Below are positions 10,324-24,606 of a stretch of 64,000 nt of DNA, in pieces. The position numbers and the translations under genes were made by a program. This DNA comes from Luteolibacter ambystomatis (GTDB lineage Bacteria > Verrucomicrobiota > Verrucomicrobiia > Verrucomicrobiales > Akkermansiaceae): assembly GCF_018137965.1 (NCBI RefSeq), contig NZ_CP073100.1, positions 868,001 through 932,000 on the forward strand, read 5' to 3'. The first letter of the stretch is position 1; each line of letters starts with the position of its first letter. The notes under the pieces are model-generated. The model searched no databases. It was not told where the DNA came from and worked only from the letters and a program-made list of their open reading frames with translations.

Positions 10324-10370
10324 CGGTTTCACCCCGTCCGCTCGAATAGACGAAGGATGGGGTGAAACCG
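10324..10370. terminator. Hairpin between convergent genes
   Basis: A 16-bp inverted repeat with one mismatch (10324-10339 and 10355-10370, centred on TTTCACCCC / GGGGTGAAA) lies between the convergent stops at 10227 and 10406. The position suits a bidirectional terminator, but there is no T tract, so it could also be a mobile-type intergenic hairpin. Confidence 0.5.
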
Positions 10371-10405
10371 GGATTGCGCCATGAGAGGTATCCGAGGTGT
10401 AATGG

Positions 10406-15547
<5,142 letters not shown>

Positions 15548-15912
15548 TCATCATTTCACCAGGTCGGACACAAGCGGACGGGGGTGCTGGAACCACTGGA
15601 TCAGGTTGAGGCGTTAACCATATCCGAAGATCCGGCGGCCTGTCCGGACAGGTGGGACGACAAGCCCGGATGGCGGTGGGCATATTTGGAATTTGCGCCG
15701 GACGCGGCAGGATTCCTGATTTGGAACCCGCCACTTGTTTCCGGCCACCGGCCTCCACCTCATCACCCAAGGAGGTGCTTGGTCTGGAAGAGGGCCCGTG
15801 GTTCCTGGAGTTCTGAAGGCGCTGCCCGGGCGATGGGGCTGGAGCGCGGAAACAAAACGGATGGCGGCATCCCTGACTGGGACGCCGCCGCAACCATGCG
15901 GGAGGATCCGTA
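15548..15912. other. 365-base gap without a gene
   Basis: This stretch lies between the end of the PEP-CTERM gene and the start of the giant fusion gene, both on the minus strand. I see no convincing coding frame, RNA gene or strong terminator. It presumably holds the promoter of the fusion gene near 15550-15650, but no hexamers stand out. Confidence 0.5.
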
Positions 15913-16608
15913 TCAGGCCATGCGGTCCGTGCGGCGTCGACGCAGGAACAGAAGAAGTGCGCCCACTCCCCCCATGACCGGGAATGAAGGCTCCGGAACG
16001 GCTATAATGCCGAAACTCATGTTGAGCCCCCCCACATAACCGGTGCCAGTGGTGCCAGTCATCAGTCCAACGATTCCGGGGGTGAAGGTTGCGGTGCCCG
16101 ACCCATCGACGATATAGGTGCCGTTCGAGAAGCCGTTGAAAGCAATATCGTAAGATTGGGTTCCTCCCGTAAGCGTCATATTGGAAACGGAGAAACTGAT
16201 GGATTCCCCGGCGCTGAGAAAGCGGGCCTCGACCGCGCCGTTTTTGCCTTGATCCACAGCCCAGCCTCTTCCAGCGCCTCTGCGGATGAGAATCCCATCC
16301 CCGCTGGAAGCGGTGACAGTGAGATCGAATTGGAGGATCAGGTGGACATCGGCTCCGACGGTGATTCCTGAAACCCGGACGCCGTAGGTGCCGGCGTCGA
16401 GTGTCGACAACAGACCGCTGTCAGACATTACTGCGATGCTGGACGGGGAAATCGTGCTGAGAGTGCCGTTGTCCGAAACTCCGCTTACGGTTGAAGTTGG
16501 AGAGGCGGTCGCCGTGGACGGGGTGACGTTGGTCAACTGGATCGTGGCGCAGTGGGCGGAGCCTTGGGCGATCAGGGTGAGAGCAAGCGGAAGGAGACAT
16601 GATTTCAT
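15913..16608 (-). CDS. PEP-CTERM sorting-domain protein
   Basis: Start 16608 (MKSCLLPLALTLIAQGSAHC) opens a signal peptide and is preferred to 16668; it gives 231 residues. The body is a beta-rich, low-complexity secreted domain of unknown role. The C-terminus carries the sorting signal VPEPSFP, a hydrophobic helix (GGVGALLLFL) and a basic RRRR tail, the pattern recognised by exosortase systems that process proteins for surface or exopolysaccharide attachment. The gene precedes the giant fusion lyase on the same strand, 365 bases away, so the two may be co-regulated but are probably not tightly coupled. It may be a surface or matrix component that holds the degradation machinery; no enzymatic motif is visible. 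Confidence 0.85.
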   Translation of the reverse strand: MKSCLLPLALTLIAQGSAHCATIQLTNVTPSTATASPTSTVSGVSDNGTLSTISPSSIAVMSDSGLLSTLDAGTYGVRVSGITVGADVHLILQFDLTVTASSGDGILIRRGAGRGWAVDQGKNGAVEARFLSAGESISFSVSNMTLTGGTQSYDIAFNGFSNGTYIVDGSGTATFTPGIVGLMTGTTGTGYVGGLNMSFGIIAVPEPSFPVMGGVGALLLFLRRRRTDRMA

Positions 16609-17159
16609 GCGGATCACGTGTTGGTTCTTTTGTGGGTTGGGGAACGCTCCACACGAATAGGGGAGCATCCGGATTCAAATCCCCCCGCACACCTGAATGA
16701 CAGGATATCAGCGGCTCCGCCGGTTTACTCGTTGACCGTTCCAGAGGGCAGAGGATGGGTCTTTGCCTTATTCATCGCGCAGGCTGGTGATTGGATTGTT
16801 CAAGCGTCGATCCAATTCTCAGTTGAATCGTAAACCTATCCAAGATCGTCATGCCCGGATGCGGCTGATACTGTTCATCGATGACTGTAACCGGCCATGC
16901 CGGGTATCCGGTTTACGATCGCACCGATGTTCCCGATCCGGTTGTTGAGAATCGAGAGGGATTGCGACTTTCTGTTCGTATCGGATGCGATGTTGATTTC
17001 AGTCCGAGGTTTCCCCGTTGTATGATTTCACGAATTGTTCCGATGACATCGCTTCTCATGGCACTTTGCCGCATGGGGGCTGAGCCGGTGACCGTTCACT
17101 ACACCAGCGACTGGGTATCCCTCCACCTTTTTTAGAATGATGATTTTTTCTATCACCGA
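16609..17159. promoter_or_regulatory. 551-base divergent intergenic region with a 10-bp inverted repeat
   Basis: This region separates the PEP-CTERM gene (minus) from the lyase at 17160 (plus) and must hold promoters for both. A perfect 10-bp inverted repeat, ATCGTAAACC at 16827-16836 and GGTTTACGAT at 16910-16919, is spaced like paired operator half sites or a loop. A TAGAAT hexamer about 25 bases before 17160 could be a -10 element, without a clear -35. No gene is seen; short reading frames here show no family features. Confidence 0.35.
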
Positions 17160-19892
17160 ATGAAACCACATTTGCTCATACGCGGTTTTGGAGCTGCCGC
17201 GGTCCTATTGTTTCCAGCCCTGTCATTGGCCGACGAGCCGCAGCAGCAACAGCGCGGAGCAGAACTGCATATCGACCGCACCGCCATCGTAACAGGGTCC
17301 CTTGAACGCCCGAATCCGCAAGGTATCGTGGATGACAATCCTCCGTGGTTTCATGTCGTGGTTCCGCTGGTCGATGACTCCAAAAAGACCAATGAGGAAA
17401 TCCGGAAGGAACGGAAAGAGGAGAAGTGGCACCGGCGCTACTATTTCAAACTTTCCCAGGACAAGGATTTCAAAACGGGTGTGATCGAGAGCGGACCGAA
17501 GGGCTGGTCATTCTGGAATCCGATGAGGCAGTTGCCGAAGGGAACCTGGTATTGGACCTACGGTGTTGCGCCATCGTCCTCTCCGGATCAGCCGGTGTGG
17601 AATGAAACGATCTTTTCGTTTGTGATCACCGGTGCGGAGCAGACGGTGGAGAAGATGCCTCCGACCGCGGACGAGGTGCTTGCAAAGATCCATGCGTGGA
17701 AGGGGCCGATCATTTCGGTCGCTCCCGGAAGCGTCGGAAAACTTCTGCCGAAGGAGCGCTATCCGGAACTGGCAAAGCTGATGGTGAAATCCTGCAACGA
17801 GGCTCTCGAGAAGGATCGCAAGATGGATCACCTCGATTTCGGGATGTCCGAGAAAGACGTGCCGGAGCGTTTGAAGGAAAGTGTCACGCGGGCTTTCTTC
17901 GCGGTGAGGGCCAGGAAATACTGGGTCACTGCCGAACGGCACACGTCCGCGCTTCTCAGAGGTTATCTGATCACCGGGAACGAAGAGTTCCGGGCACGTG
18001 GCGTACGCCGCGCCATCGAGCTGGAGAAGGCCCGCAAGGAAGTGGTGTACCGGATTTCCGGATCCGAGGTGAAGTTGCGGGACATCGCCATCTACGATTC
18101 GGTGGCGAGTTTCTTCGTAGATGGCTTTTATGACTCCATTCCGGAGGATGAACGCGAGGGTTTCCTGGACGTGCTCAAGGAGACGATGGTGCTCAAGTCG
18201 GGCGAGCGGGACCGCGCGGATGGACCGGGCCTCCATGAGGCGCTGGAACATGCCCACTACGACCAGCACGACTGGCAGTACAAAGTGATGGATCTGCTCA
18301 ACAGCTCGATCACACTGGCACGCCGCGACTCCGCCTATGACGATTGGTTCCGCTACGGATACGAACTCTGGCTTTACCGCAGCCCTGCCGTCAGCCGTGA
18401 TGACGGTGCCTGTCGTGAGGGGAACGGCTATTTCGGTGTCCATGAGAACAACCTCGTCCACTGTCCGTGGATACTCTATCAGCTGACCGGGTACAATTTC
18501 TTCGACTACAAGCCCTGGTATCGGAACGTGGCGAAGTACATGTCGTTCGCCATGGCTGCGGGTAATCCGGGGCAGGCGTTTTCGGACGGCGGAAACGGTG
18601 GCAGCGCGATGTACTATTTTGGCGAGGTGCTGGCACTGATGGAACCGGGCAACCCCTGGAACCTGTGGCGTTACAAGTCGATGGGACGCACGGATCCCGA
18701 CCAGTTCAACGCCGATCTCTACAAGGGAAACAAAGCATGGGATCTGCTTCAGATCTGGAACCGTTTCCCGGAGCCGGATCTTTCCGCGGTAAAGCCGCCA
18801 ACTGTGATGGCCGCGGAGTTCCGCGACATGGGGATCGGCGTGATGCACACGGACCTGGGGAATGCCAGGGACAACATGATGGTGAATTTCATCTCCTGTC
18901 CCTTTGGTTCCTCGATGCATCTTCATCCATGTCAAAATGCCTTCAACGTGGCCTACGGTGGCGAGCCCTTGTTCTGGCGGACCGGCTACTACAACGGTGG
19001 CGGTGACCACAATATCATGAGCTACAAGGCATCCCGGGCTCACAACACGATCATGGCGGACGGTTTCATGCAGGGCTTCGATGTCAGCGAGTACGGCTGG
19101 CTGGCCCGCTTCGTGCAAGGCAAGCGGATCAGCTACTGCCTGGGCGATGCTTCCGCCGCTTACGATGGGGTACACCGGTATGTCCAGGACGTGCCGAACC
19201 GGAAGTATGGTGTGGGGGATGCAGGTGTGACCCGCTTTCGCCGCCACATTGCGGTTCTGAGACCTCATGCGGTGGTGGTTTACGACGAACTGGAGGCAAA
19301 GACGCCGATTCCATGGACATTCATGCTTCATTCGCTGAAGGAAATGAAGGAGGCCGGGGACGCCACTTTGACTGCCGCAAATTCGCATGCTTCTGCGACC
19401 GCGAAATTGTTCTGCGCGTCCGATGTGGAAACCAATCTCACGGACCAGTTTGCCGCGGCAGCGACGGATGAGGAGGACAAGCGTGGTGGAATCAATCCGC
19501 CGAACTGGCACTGGTCTGTTACGACCAGGAACAAACTGGCCGCGACGCGTTTCCTCACCGTGATCGAACTGGCACCGGGAGCCGGTGCGAAGCCCCCCGG
19601 GATCACCCGGAGCGGTCCCCGGGACAAACCGGTCGTAAAAGTAGGCGGTTATGAGATCGTGGCGGATCTGAATCCTGAACGCGAATCGAGCCTGCTGATC
19701 CGCAGCTCGGACGGTGAAGCCGTGCTTTCTAGCGGCCAGGCATCGGAACGGGTCATCGTCGCTGGCGATGAACGCAAGGCCAATCTCCGTGGTAGCACCC
19801 TGCTCCTGGAGCATGGCAAGGATGGCAAAGTCACCTTCGAGGAGAAGATCGATGAGCTGCCCGATGTGCTGAAATACGGAAACGTCTACTGA
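17160..19892 (+). CDS. Secreted heparinase II/III-like polysaccharide lyase (DUF4962 family), close paralogue of the gene at 2901
   Basis: The 910-residue product has a signal peptide (KPHLLIRGFGAAAVLLFPALSLADE) and the same layout as the protein at 2901: a DUF4962-like domain with PQGIVDDNPPWFHV (about residues 50-170), an alpha-toroid and the heparinase II/III beta domain. The histidine motif reads H587-L-H589-P-C-Q-N-A-F, followed by GYYNGGG and AHNTIMADG; the ending is LPDVLKYGN. It is clearly a duplicate lineage of the 2901 gene, differing in spacing and in many surface residues. The GH89 gene starts 15 bases after its stop, so lyase and exo-glycosidase were probably made together: the lyase cuts the chain and the GH89 trims alpha-GlcNAc from the products. 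Substrate is inferred from this context only. Confidence 0.87.
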   Translation: MKPHLLIRGFGAAAVLLFPALSLADEPQQQQRGAELHIDRTAIVTGSLERPNPQGIVDDNPPWFHVVVPLVDDSKKTNEEIRKERKEEKWHRRYYFKLSQDKDFKTGVIESGPKGWSFWNPMRQLPKGTWYWTYGVAPSSSPDQPVWNETIFSFVITGAEQTVEKMPPTADEVLAKIHAWKGPIISVAPGSVGKLLPKERYPELAKLMVKSCNEALEKDRKMDHLDFGMSEKDVPERLKESVTRAFFAVRARKYWVTAERHTSALLRGYLITGNEEFRARGVRRAIELEKARKEVVYRISGSEVKLRDIAIYDSVASFFVDGFYDSIPEDEREGFLDVLKETMVLKSGERDRADGPGLHEALEHAHYDQHDWQYKVMDLLNSSITLARRDSAYDDWFRYGYELWLYRSPAVSRDDGACREGNGYFGVHENNLVHCPWILYQLTGYNFFDYKPWYRNVAKYMSFAMAAGNPGQAFSDGGNGGSAMYYFGEVLALMEPGNPWNLWRYKSMGRTDPDQFNADLYKGNKAWDLLQIWNRFPEPDLSAVKPPTVMAAEFRDMGIGVMHTDLGNARDNMMVNFISCPFGSSMHLHPCQNAFNVAYGGEPLFWRTGYYNGGGDHNIMSYKASRAHNTIMADGFMQGFDVSEYGWLARFVQGKRISYCLGDASAAYDGVHRYVQDVPNRKYGVGDAGVTRFRRHIAVLRPHAVVVYDELEAKTPIPWTFMLHSLKEMKEAGDATLTAANSHASATAKLFCASDVETNLTDQFAAAATDEEDKRGGINPPNWHWSVTTRNKLAATRFLTVIELAPGAGAKPPGITRSGPRDKPVVKVGGYEIVADLNPERESSLLIRSSDGEAVLSSGQASERVIVAGDERKANLRGSTLLLEHGKDGKVTFEEKIDELPDVLKYGNVY

Positions 19893-19907
19893 ACGATCCC
19901 TTTCCAC

Positions 19908-22900
19908 ATGAATCCATTTTCAATATCCGGGATCAAGCGGCTGTTCGTGGTTCTTCTGCTGATCGGGGGCGTGGCGCGGGGAGGCACCGCCGTCGATGAA
20001 GGCCGGAAGTTGATCGGAAGGGTGACTCCGACGATCGCCGGACGGTTCGAACTTGAGGAGATTCCTCCCGATGCCGGATGCGATGTCTTCGAGATCGAGG
20101 CTAGGAACGACAAGGTCGTGCTCCGGGGCAACAACGGCATCAGTCTGGCCAGCGCCTACCACCGTTATCTGCAGGACTACTGCAAGTGCCTCTACTCCTT
20201 GTGGGGTGACCAGATGCGCTTGCCGGATCCTTTGCCCACGGTTGAAGGGAAAGTCCGGGTGGTGACACAACGGCGGATCCGCCACTTCTTCAACTACTGC
20301 ACATTCAACTACAGCGGCAGTTGGTGGGACTGGGCCGATTGGGGGAAGATCATCGATTGGATGGCGATGAATGGCATCAACATGCCTCTCCAGATCGTTG
20401 GCACCGAGGCGGTCTGGTATCACTCGTTGCGGGAGCTCGGCCTTGATGACACGGAGGCGAGAGCCTGCCTGCCCGCGCCGGTTTATTTCAACTGGCAATG
20501 GATGGGGAACCTGGAGGGAACCGGAGGCCCTTTGCCACTTTCGTGGATCGAGAGCCATGAAAAACTCGGCCGCCGCATCATGGAACGCGAGCAGTCCCTG
20601 GGGATGACACCGATACTGCATGGCTTCTCCGGAGTGGTTCCCCGTGTTTTCCGCACCAGGTTTCCTGACGCGCGCATCGACATGAAGCCGTCGTGGGGCA
20701 GGGGGGCATTCGTTGGAACCGCGACCTTGGATCCCATGGACCCGTTGTTCGGGAAGGTTGCAAGGACGTATTTGAGCGAACTGGTGAAGCGGCTTGGAAC
20801 CAGCCATCTTTACATCACCGATCCCTTTCATGAGAGTTCTCCTCCGGTCAAGGGAGGGGAGTACCTCCGGAATGTAGCGGGATCGATAGACAAGTGCTTG
20901 CTCGATGTTGACCCGAAGGCCATCTGGGTATGCCAGGACTGGAGCTTTTATCCGGACATCATCCGGTCGATTCCGAAGGACCGGCTGATCATCATGTCAC
21001 TGACCGGAAAGAAGGTTCCGGAGTTCAAGGACTGGGGCTATCGCTACACGTTGGGCCAGCTCAACAGCTTCGGGGGGGAGACCCACTTGCATGGCAGCCT
21101 GTTCCAAGAACAGCAGAACGGAGTGGCACAGGTCATGAAAGAGTCCCCGAATTGTGTGGGAAGCGGCAACTGGATGGAAGGTCTGGAGAACTCGCCCTCT
21201 TACTATCATTTCATGCTCGATCTCAACTGGGAAGCGGGCCCGGTGGAGCTGGAGCAGAAGCTGGATGCGTATTGTGAACGGCGCTATGGAGGCATCACCG
21301 ACAATATCCGTGCGATGAACCGGCTGCTGATTGATTCGGTTTACAAATTAGGCGGTCATGGATTCAGCAGCGTGGTAGCGGCGCGGCCCGCGGTCTTTCC
21401 CCTCAAATCAACCCCGTGCAAGGAGATCCAGGTTCCGAAGGCTTCCTTTGACAAACATGTCCTCGCGTGGAAGGCGTTGCTGGCGGACCGCTCTGCGGAG
21501 GTGAAAGCCGGGGGCATTACTTCCTATGCCATCACGGTGGCCGGGCCGGTGTGGTGGCTGGCCAATACCCAGTTGAGCGGGCTGCGCGCGGACTCCACGG
21601 GCAATTCAAAGACGCGAATCCAATACGTGCTGCCCATGGCCAGCATCGGCTCCATGGTGGCCAGCATCATCGGGCGGGCGCGGGCGCTCGGACTACCCAT
21701 TCAGATGGGCACCGTGGACCCAACCTTCACCATCAGCCAAAAATCATTCTCAGGCGTCACCTTCCTGGCCGCCATTCAAAAGGTGCTGGAGGCGGTGCCG
21801 GATGCCGTGTGCTGGATCGACTACGCGGCCCAGCCCTACCCGTCCTTCAATGTTTCCCGCCGCAGCGCCAGCGTGGAGACGGTGGACCTGGTGCTTGGAG
21901 AGGATCAAGCCGTAGGCGTGAAGTTGAAGCCACGGCGCAATCTCCGGCCTTCTGGAATCCGGGTGACCACCACCACGCGGAACGTCACCACCGGGAAAAT
22001 CGAATTCGGGGAGCAGATCGCGGGCACTGGCGCAAGGATCGTGGCGGACTCCGGTCCCGAGCTTTTGCCATTCGAGGTGCCGGACAACCTCCCCAGCGTG
22101 ACCATTCAGACGAGCGCGATCGTGGGGGGATGGGCGGAGGCCAAAGTTTTGGATTCCGTGATTGCCCAGGCCATCGCCTCCAGCGGCGACATCACCGCCA
22201 ACCCGATTTCCGGGACTGATTTTCTCTATACCTCCAACTCCTCCGGATCCGGGACCAATGCCGCGACGTTCGCGCCCGCAGCGATCAAGGACACGACATC
22301 CGGGGCCGCGGTGGCCTCCGGGGCCTGGCACCGCATCACCAACAATGCCTCGCTTCCGGATTTCATGCTTACGGACTACAATGTGAAATCCACCGGAATT
22401 CGTGTGACAGGCACCTATCGGGTGCAGATTGGCGGGACTCCTTGGTCAACCAGTACTCCGGCGGTGCTAAACGCGCTGCGCTACACCGGTCGTATATCCA
22501 CCATCACCGGATACATTTCCACCACACCCGGCATCGGCCAGACCACCAACTATTACATTTCCGTGGACTACTCGATCGAAGGGGCGATCAACACCGGATA
22601 TCCCTCCAGCCAGACAGTTTACGAGAAAGCCGCCTACCAGTATCTCACCGCACCGCCTTTGCTGGCGTCCAACATGTTCGATGCCGCCAACTTCATCCCC
22701 TACGAGGGAACGGTGGAGATTTCCCGGATGGTCCCGCCACGGCAGTGGCTCGTCACGAAGATCAATGTCCACGGAGCGGAAACGGATTGGAAGACGGCTG
22801 GCGCGCTGGTCCAGAGGGCAAAGCTGACACTTCTCACCAATGAGGTGGAATTGACGTGCGGGTCCAATGTGCCGGTGGGCGTCAACGCCGTCACCGGATC

Positions 22901-22943
22901 CTATACGAAGCCAGGCAGCCAAGACGTGATTTACACGCTATGA
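19908..22943 (+). CDS. Chimeric reading frame: truncated GH89 alpha-N-acetylglucosaminidase fused to a phage tail/baseplate-like protein
   Basis: Residues 1-534 are a GH89 (NAGLU-type) enzyme: signal peptide, small N-terminal domain (about 30-120), TIM barrel (about 125-445, with RRIRHFFNYCTFNYSGSWWDW and later GNWMEGLENSP) and the first part of the helical C-terminal domain (CERRYGG). Family members continue for roughly 150 more residues, which are missing here. At about base 21510 the protein changes without a stop into an unrelated 477-residue segment starting GGITSYAITVAGPVWWLANT, with features of a phage tail hub/baseplate protein followed by beta-rich repeats. The downstream genes overlap it by ATGA in phage style. 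The GH89 part lacks a full C-terminal domain and may be inactive. Either a deletion or integration joined two genes, or the assembly is chimeric. The phage assignment of the second half is from appearance and context. Confidence 0.75.
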   Translation: MNPFSISGIKRLFVVLLLIGGVARGGTAVDEGRKLIGRVTPTIAGRFELEEIPPDAGCDVFEIEARNDKVVLRGNNGISLASAYHRYLQDYCKCLYSLWGDQMRLPDPLPTVEGKVRVVTQRRIRHFFNYCTFNYSGSWWDWADWGKIIDWMAMNGINMPLQIVGTEAVWYHSLRELGLDDTEARACLPAPVYFNWQWMGNLEGTGGPLPLSWIESHEKLGRRIMEREQSLGMTPILHGFSGVVPRVFRTRFPDARIDMKPSWGRGAFVGTATLDPMDPLFGKVARTYLSELVKRLGTSHLYITDPFHESSPPVKGGEYLRNVAGSIDKCLLDVDPKAIWVCQDWSFYPDIIRSIPKDRLIIMSLTGKKVPEFKDWGYRYTLGQLNSFGGETHLHGSLFQEQQNGVAQVMKESPNCVGSGNWMEGLENSPSYYHFMLDLNWEAGPVELEQKLDAYCERRYGGITDNIRAMNRLLIDSVYKLGGHGFSSVVAARPAVFPLKSTPCKEIQVPKASFDKHVLAWKALLADRSAEVKAGGITSYAITVAGPVWWLANTQLSGLRADSTGNSKTRIQYVLPMASIGSMVASIIGRARALGLPIQMGTVDPTFTISQKSFSGVTFLAAIQKVLEAVPDAVCWIDYAAQPYPSFNVSRRSASVETVDLVLGEDQAVGVKLKPRRNLRPSGIRVTTTTRNVTTGKIEFGEQIAGTGARIVADSGPELLPFEVPDNLPSVTIQTSAIVGGWAEAKVLDSVIAQAIASSGDITANPISGTDFLYTSNSSGSGTNAATFAPAAIKDTTSGAAVASGAWHRITNNASLPDFMLTDYNVKSTGIRVTGTYRVQIGGTPWSTSTPAVLNALRYTGRISTITGYISTTPGIGQTTNYYISVDYSIEGAINTGYPSSQTVYEKAAYQYLTAPPLLASNMFDAANFIPYEGTVEISRMVPPRQWLVTKINVHGAETDWKTAGALVQRAKLTLLTNEVELTCGSNVPVGVNAVTGSYTKPGSQDVIYTL

Positions 22944-23884
22944 ACCAGTTTGAAGTCATCATGACCCGCGATGGAGACCTGACCGTGACGGGAGGGTGGA
23001 TCATCGAGCAACGCACCGGAGGCCGCTACCTGGTGGCTGATCTATCCGTGCAGATCAGCCCCACGGAGCGGTCCTCCTTCATCGGAGGCAGCGGTCGCAA
23101 TGTGAAGGTGACGAATGCACCCGGCACCAACGTGCCAGCGGGGCATTTCCGCGCCGTGGCCGCCGGTACCTTTGCCGGTCATCTCTTTCCGGATTCCTCG
23201 CTCATCTTCAATGGGGATGGCTCCGTGGATCTGCGGGACGATACGGACGTGATCGCGTCCGCCCCCGTCGGCACCACTTCCACCACCACCGTGCCCGTGG
23301 GCAGCTTTTCCATGCCATCCACCAGCTACGGAGCGGACACCTACAACGGCAGCGTTGGGTTCACTCTTGATGCACAACCCGAGGCCAATGTGATTCCGGA
23401 TTTCCGGCCAGCGGATCTCTACGTGATGGCAGGCACTGCTCCGGCGCAATCTTTCTTCCCCACGGATCGCGACCACTACACGGGAATCACGGATGCCACA
23501 TGGGAAATCGAGGTGCTCGCAGATGGCTCGGCTGAAATCCGTGATGGCATGGATGTGGTGGCGTCGCGCGCGGCGGATGCCGCGATGAAGCATGAAGCAT
23601 CCGGCCTCTATCCATCCACCAGCTACGGAGCGGACACCTACAATGATGGCGCGGCCTACGAGGTGGTGGTGGAGATCCGGCCCACGCTCCCGCTGGATGG
23701 CTACGTGTTCGTGGAAATCACCGAGACAAGCGCAGGCTCAGGAGAGGTGGCAAGCCATCGCGGCCCGCTGTGGGGAACCGCGATTCCAGCATCGGCCGGC
23801 GCCACGAACTACGTGCCACTGGCCTACGTGGACACGGACCGCAATGTATTCCCTCTGCACCAAGGACCGATATTCTGGGGATGA
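22940..23884 (+). CDS. Phage tail-associated-like protein with a repeated motif
   Basis: The start at 22940 overlaps the previous stop in an ATGA, giving 314 residues; the longer frame from 22856 lies inside the upstream gene. There is no signal peptide. The protein is beta-rich and rich in Thr, Gly, Asp and Ala. The motif PSTSYGADTYN occurs twice, near residues 129-139 and 222-232, each followed by a beta-rich segment, and both halves also contain a D-G-S-x-x-x-R-D/D-x-x-D-V-(I/V)-A-S pattern, so the protein seems built from two diverged copies. I do not recognise a named family. The tight overlaps with the tail-like segment upstream and the glycosyltransferase-like gene downstream suggest a structural tail or fibre role; that is inference. 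Confidence 0.55.
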   Translation: MNQFEVIMTRDGDLTVTGGWIIEQRTGGRYLVADLSVQISPTERSSFIGGSGRNVKVTNAPGTNVPAGHFRAVAAGTFAGHLFPDSSLIFNGDGSVDLRDDTDVIASAPVGTTSTTTVPVGSFSMPSTSYGADTYNGSVGFTLDAQPEANVIPDFRPADLYVMAGTAPAQSFFPTDRDHYTGITDATWEIEVLADGSAEIRDGMDVVASRAADAAMKHEASGLYPSTSYGADTYNDGAAYEVVVEIRPTLPLDGYVFVEITETSAGSGEVASHRGPLWGTAIPASAGATNYVPLAYVDTDRNVFPLHQGPIFWG

Positions 23885-24606
23885 TCCTGCCCGCCTGCAT
23901 CTTCACCTACGCCGGAGGCGCGCTCGTGCTGCCATGGACCGTACGTGGCGCGCTCCGTGCGGGATTGGTACCGGTGGTGTGCGAGGACGCCGCCAGCCCG
24001 CTCCCCGGCCATGTGCGCGGCTGGTTGATGCATGAGGGCATCGACCTCATCACCACCACCTTCCCGCGCCGTGGCAATCTCAATGGTACCGACTGCGCCG
24101 CCGGGATCTGCCGCACGCTGGCGGAGACGGCGCTACGGTACGGGGCCACTCATGTGTTGAAGCTGGATGACGATACCGTGGTGATGGATCGCCGCGTGTT
24201 CACCCGGCACCGCCACGCACGCGCCGTGGGGCTGACGTGGCCGGACGGCAGGCCCGGGGCCTACGGCATGGCCTATATGCTCCGGGCCGATGTCGCCGAG
24301 GATGCGGCTGCGTGCCTCGATCGTTCACCGCTACGACCTGGCGCGCCGGAGGACATCACGATCTGGGAAGCCGTTTCGCGCAAAGGGCGGGTAGTGGAGC
24401 GGCGTTTCCGGCCCCACAAAGGGCCATTCTCCGCGCTTCCGTTTGGAGCCGATGCGGTGGACGGCGCGGCTCGATTCGACGTTCTCAACGTGGGCACCCC
24501 ACCGCGGCAAGGATGGACGAACCGGGCGGTTCAAATAGCTAGCGAGCTGCAGAGGGTGGCAAACTCTGGATACGCTTCGGTCCGTAGTCGCTGGCCGCCG
24601 CTTTAG
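23881..24606 (+). CDS. Glycosyltransferase-like protein of the phage remnant
   Basis: The start at 23881 overlaps the previous stop (ATGA) and gives 241 residues. A central KLDDDTVV stretch (about residues 97-104) has the DxD-like acid cluster that binds metal and nucleotide sugar in GT-A fold glycosyltransferases, and the first 90 residues look like a nucleotide-binding alpha/beta fold. No signal peptide or membrane segment is evident. Phages do carry such enzymes to modify host surface glycans, DNA or their own fibres. The last 22 codons overlap, in opposite orientation, the end of the lipoprotein gene at 24539-25096, which may mean the natural C-terminus was lost at the element border. Donor sugar and acceptor are unknown. 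Confidence 0.5.
   Translation: MILPACIFTYAGGALVLPWTVRGALRAGLVPVVCEDAASPLPGHVRGWLMHEGIDLITTTFPRRGNLNGTDCAAGICRTLAETALRYGATHVLKLDDDTVVMDRRVFTRHRHARAVGLTWPDGRPGAYGMAYMLRADVAEDAAACLDRSPLRPGAPEDITIWEAVSRKGRVVERRFRPHKGPFSALPFGADAVDGAARFDVLNVGTPPRQGWTNRAVQIASELQRVANSGYASVRSRWPPL

Larger units (their letters stand above)
21510..24606 (+). mobile_element. Prophage remnant (tail-module fragment)
   Basis: This block starts at the point where GH89 similarity stops and holds the second half of the chimeric frame, a tail-like gene and a glycosyltransferase-like gene, chained by two ATGA overlaps. It has no capsid, terminase, lysis or integrase gene, so it can only be a fragment. Its right limit is near 24540-24606, where the last gene runs into the 3' end of an opposing gene, and the 3' end of a tRNA-Leu gene lies about 1 kb beyond. 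The left limit is sharp in the protein but has no visible insertion sequence or direct repeat. Confidence 0.5.

Noticed and set aside
17508..19907. Long open frame of 799 codons opposite the lyase gene
   Set aside because: It mirrors the lyase gene on the other strand and shows no domain, signal peptide or balanced composition. The lyase frame has all family motifs.
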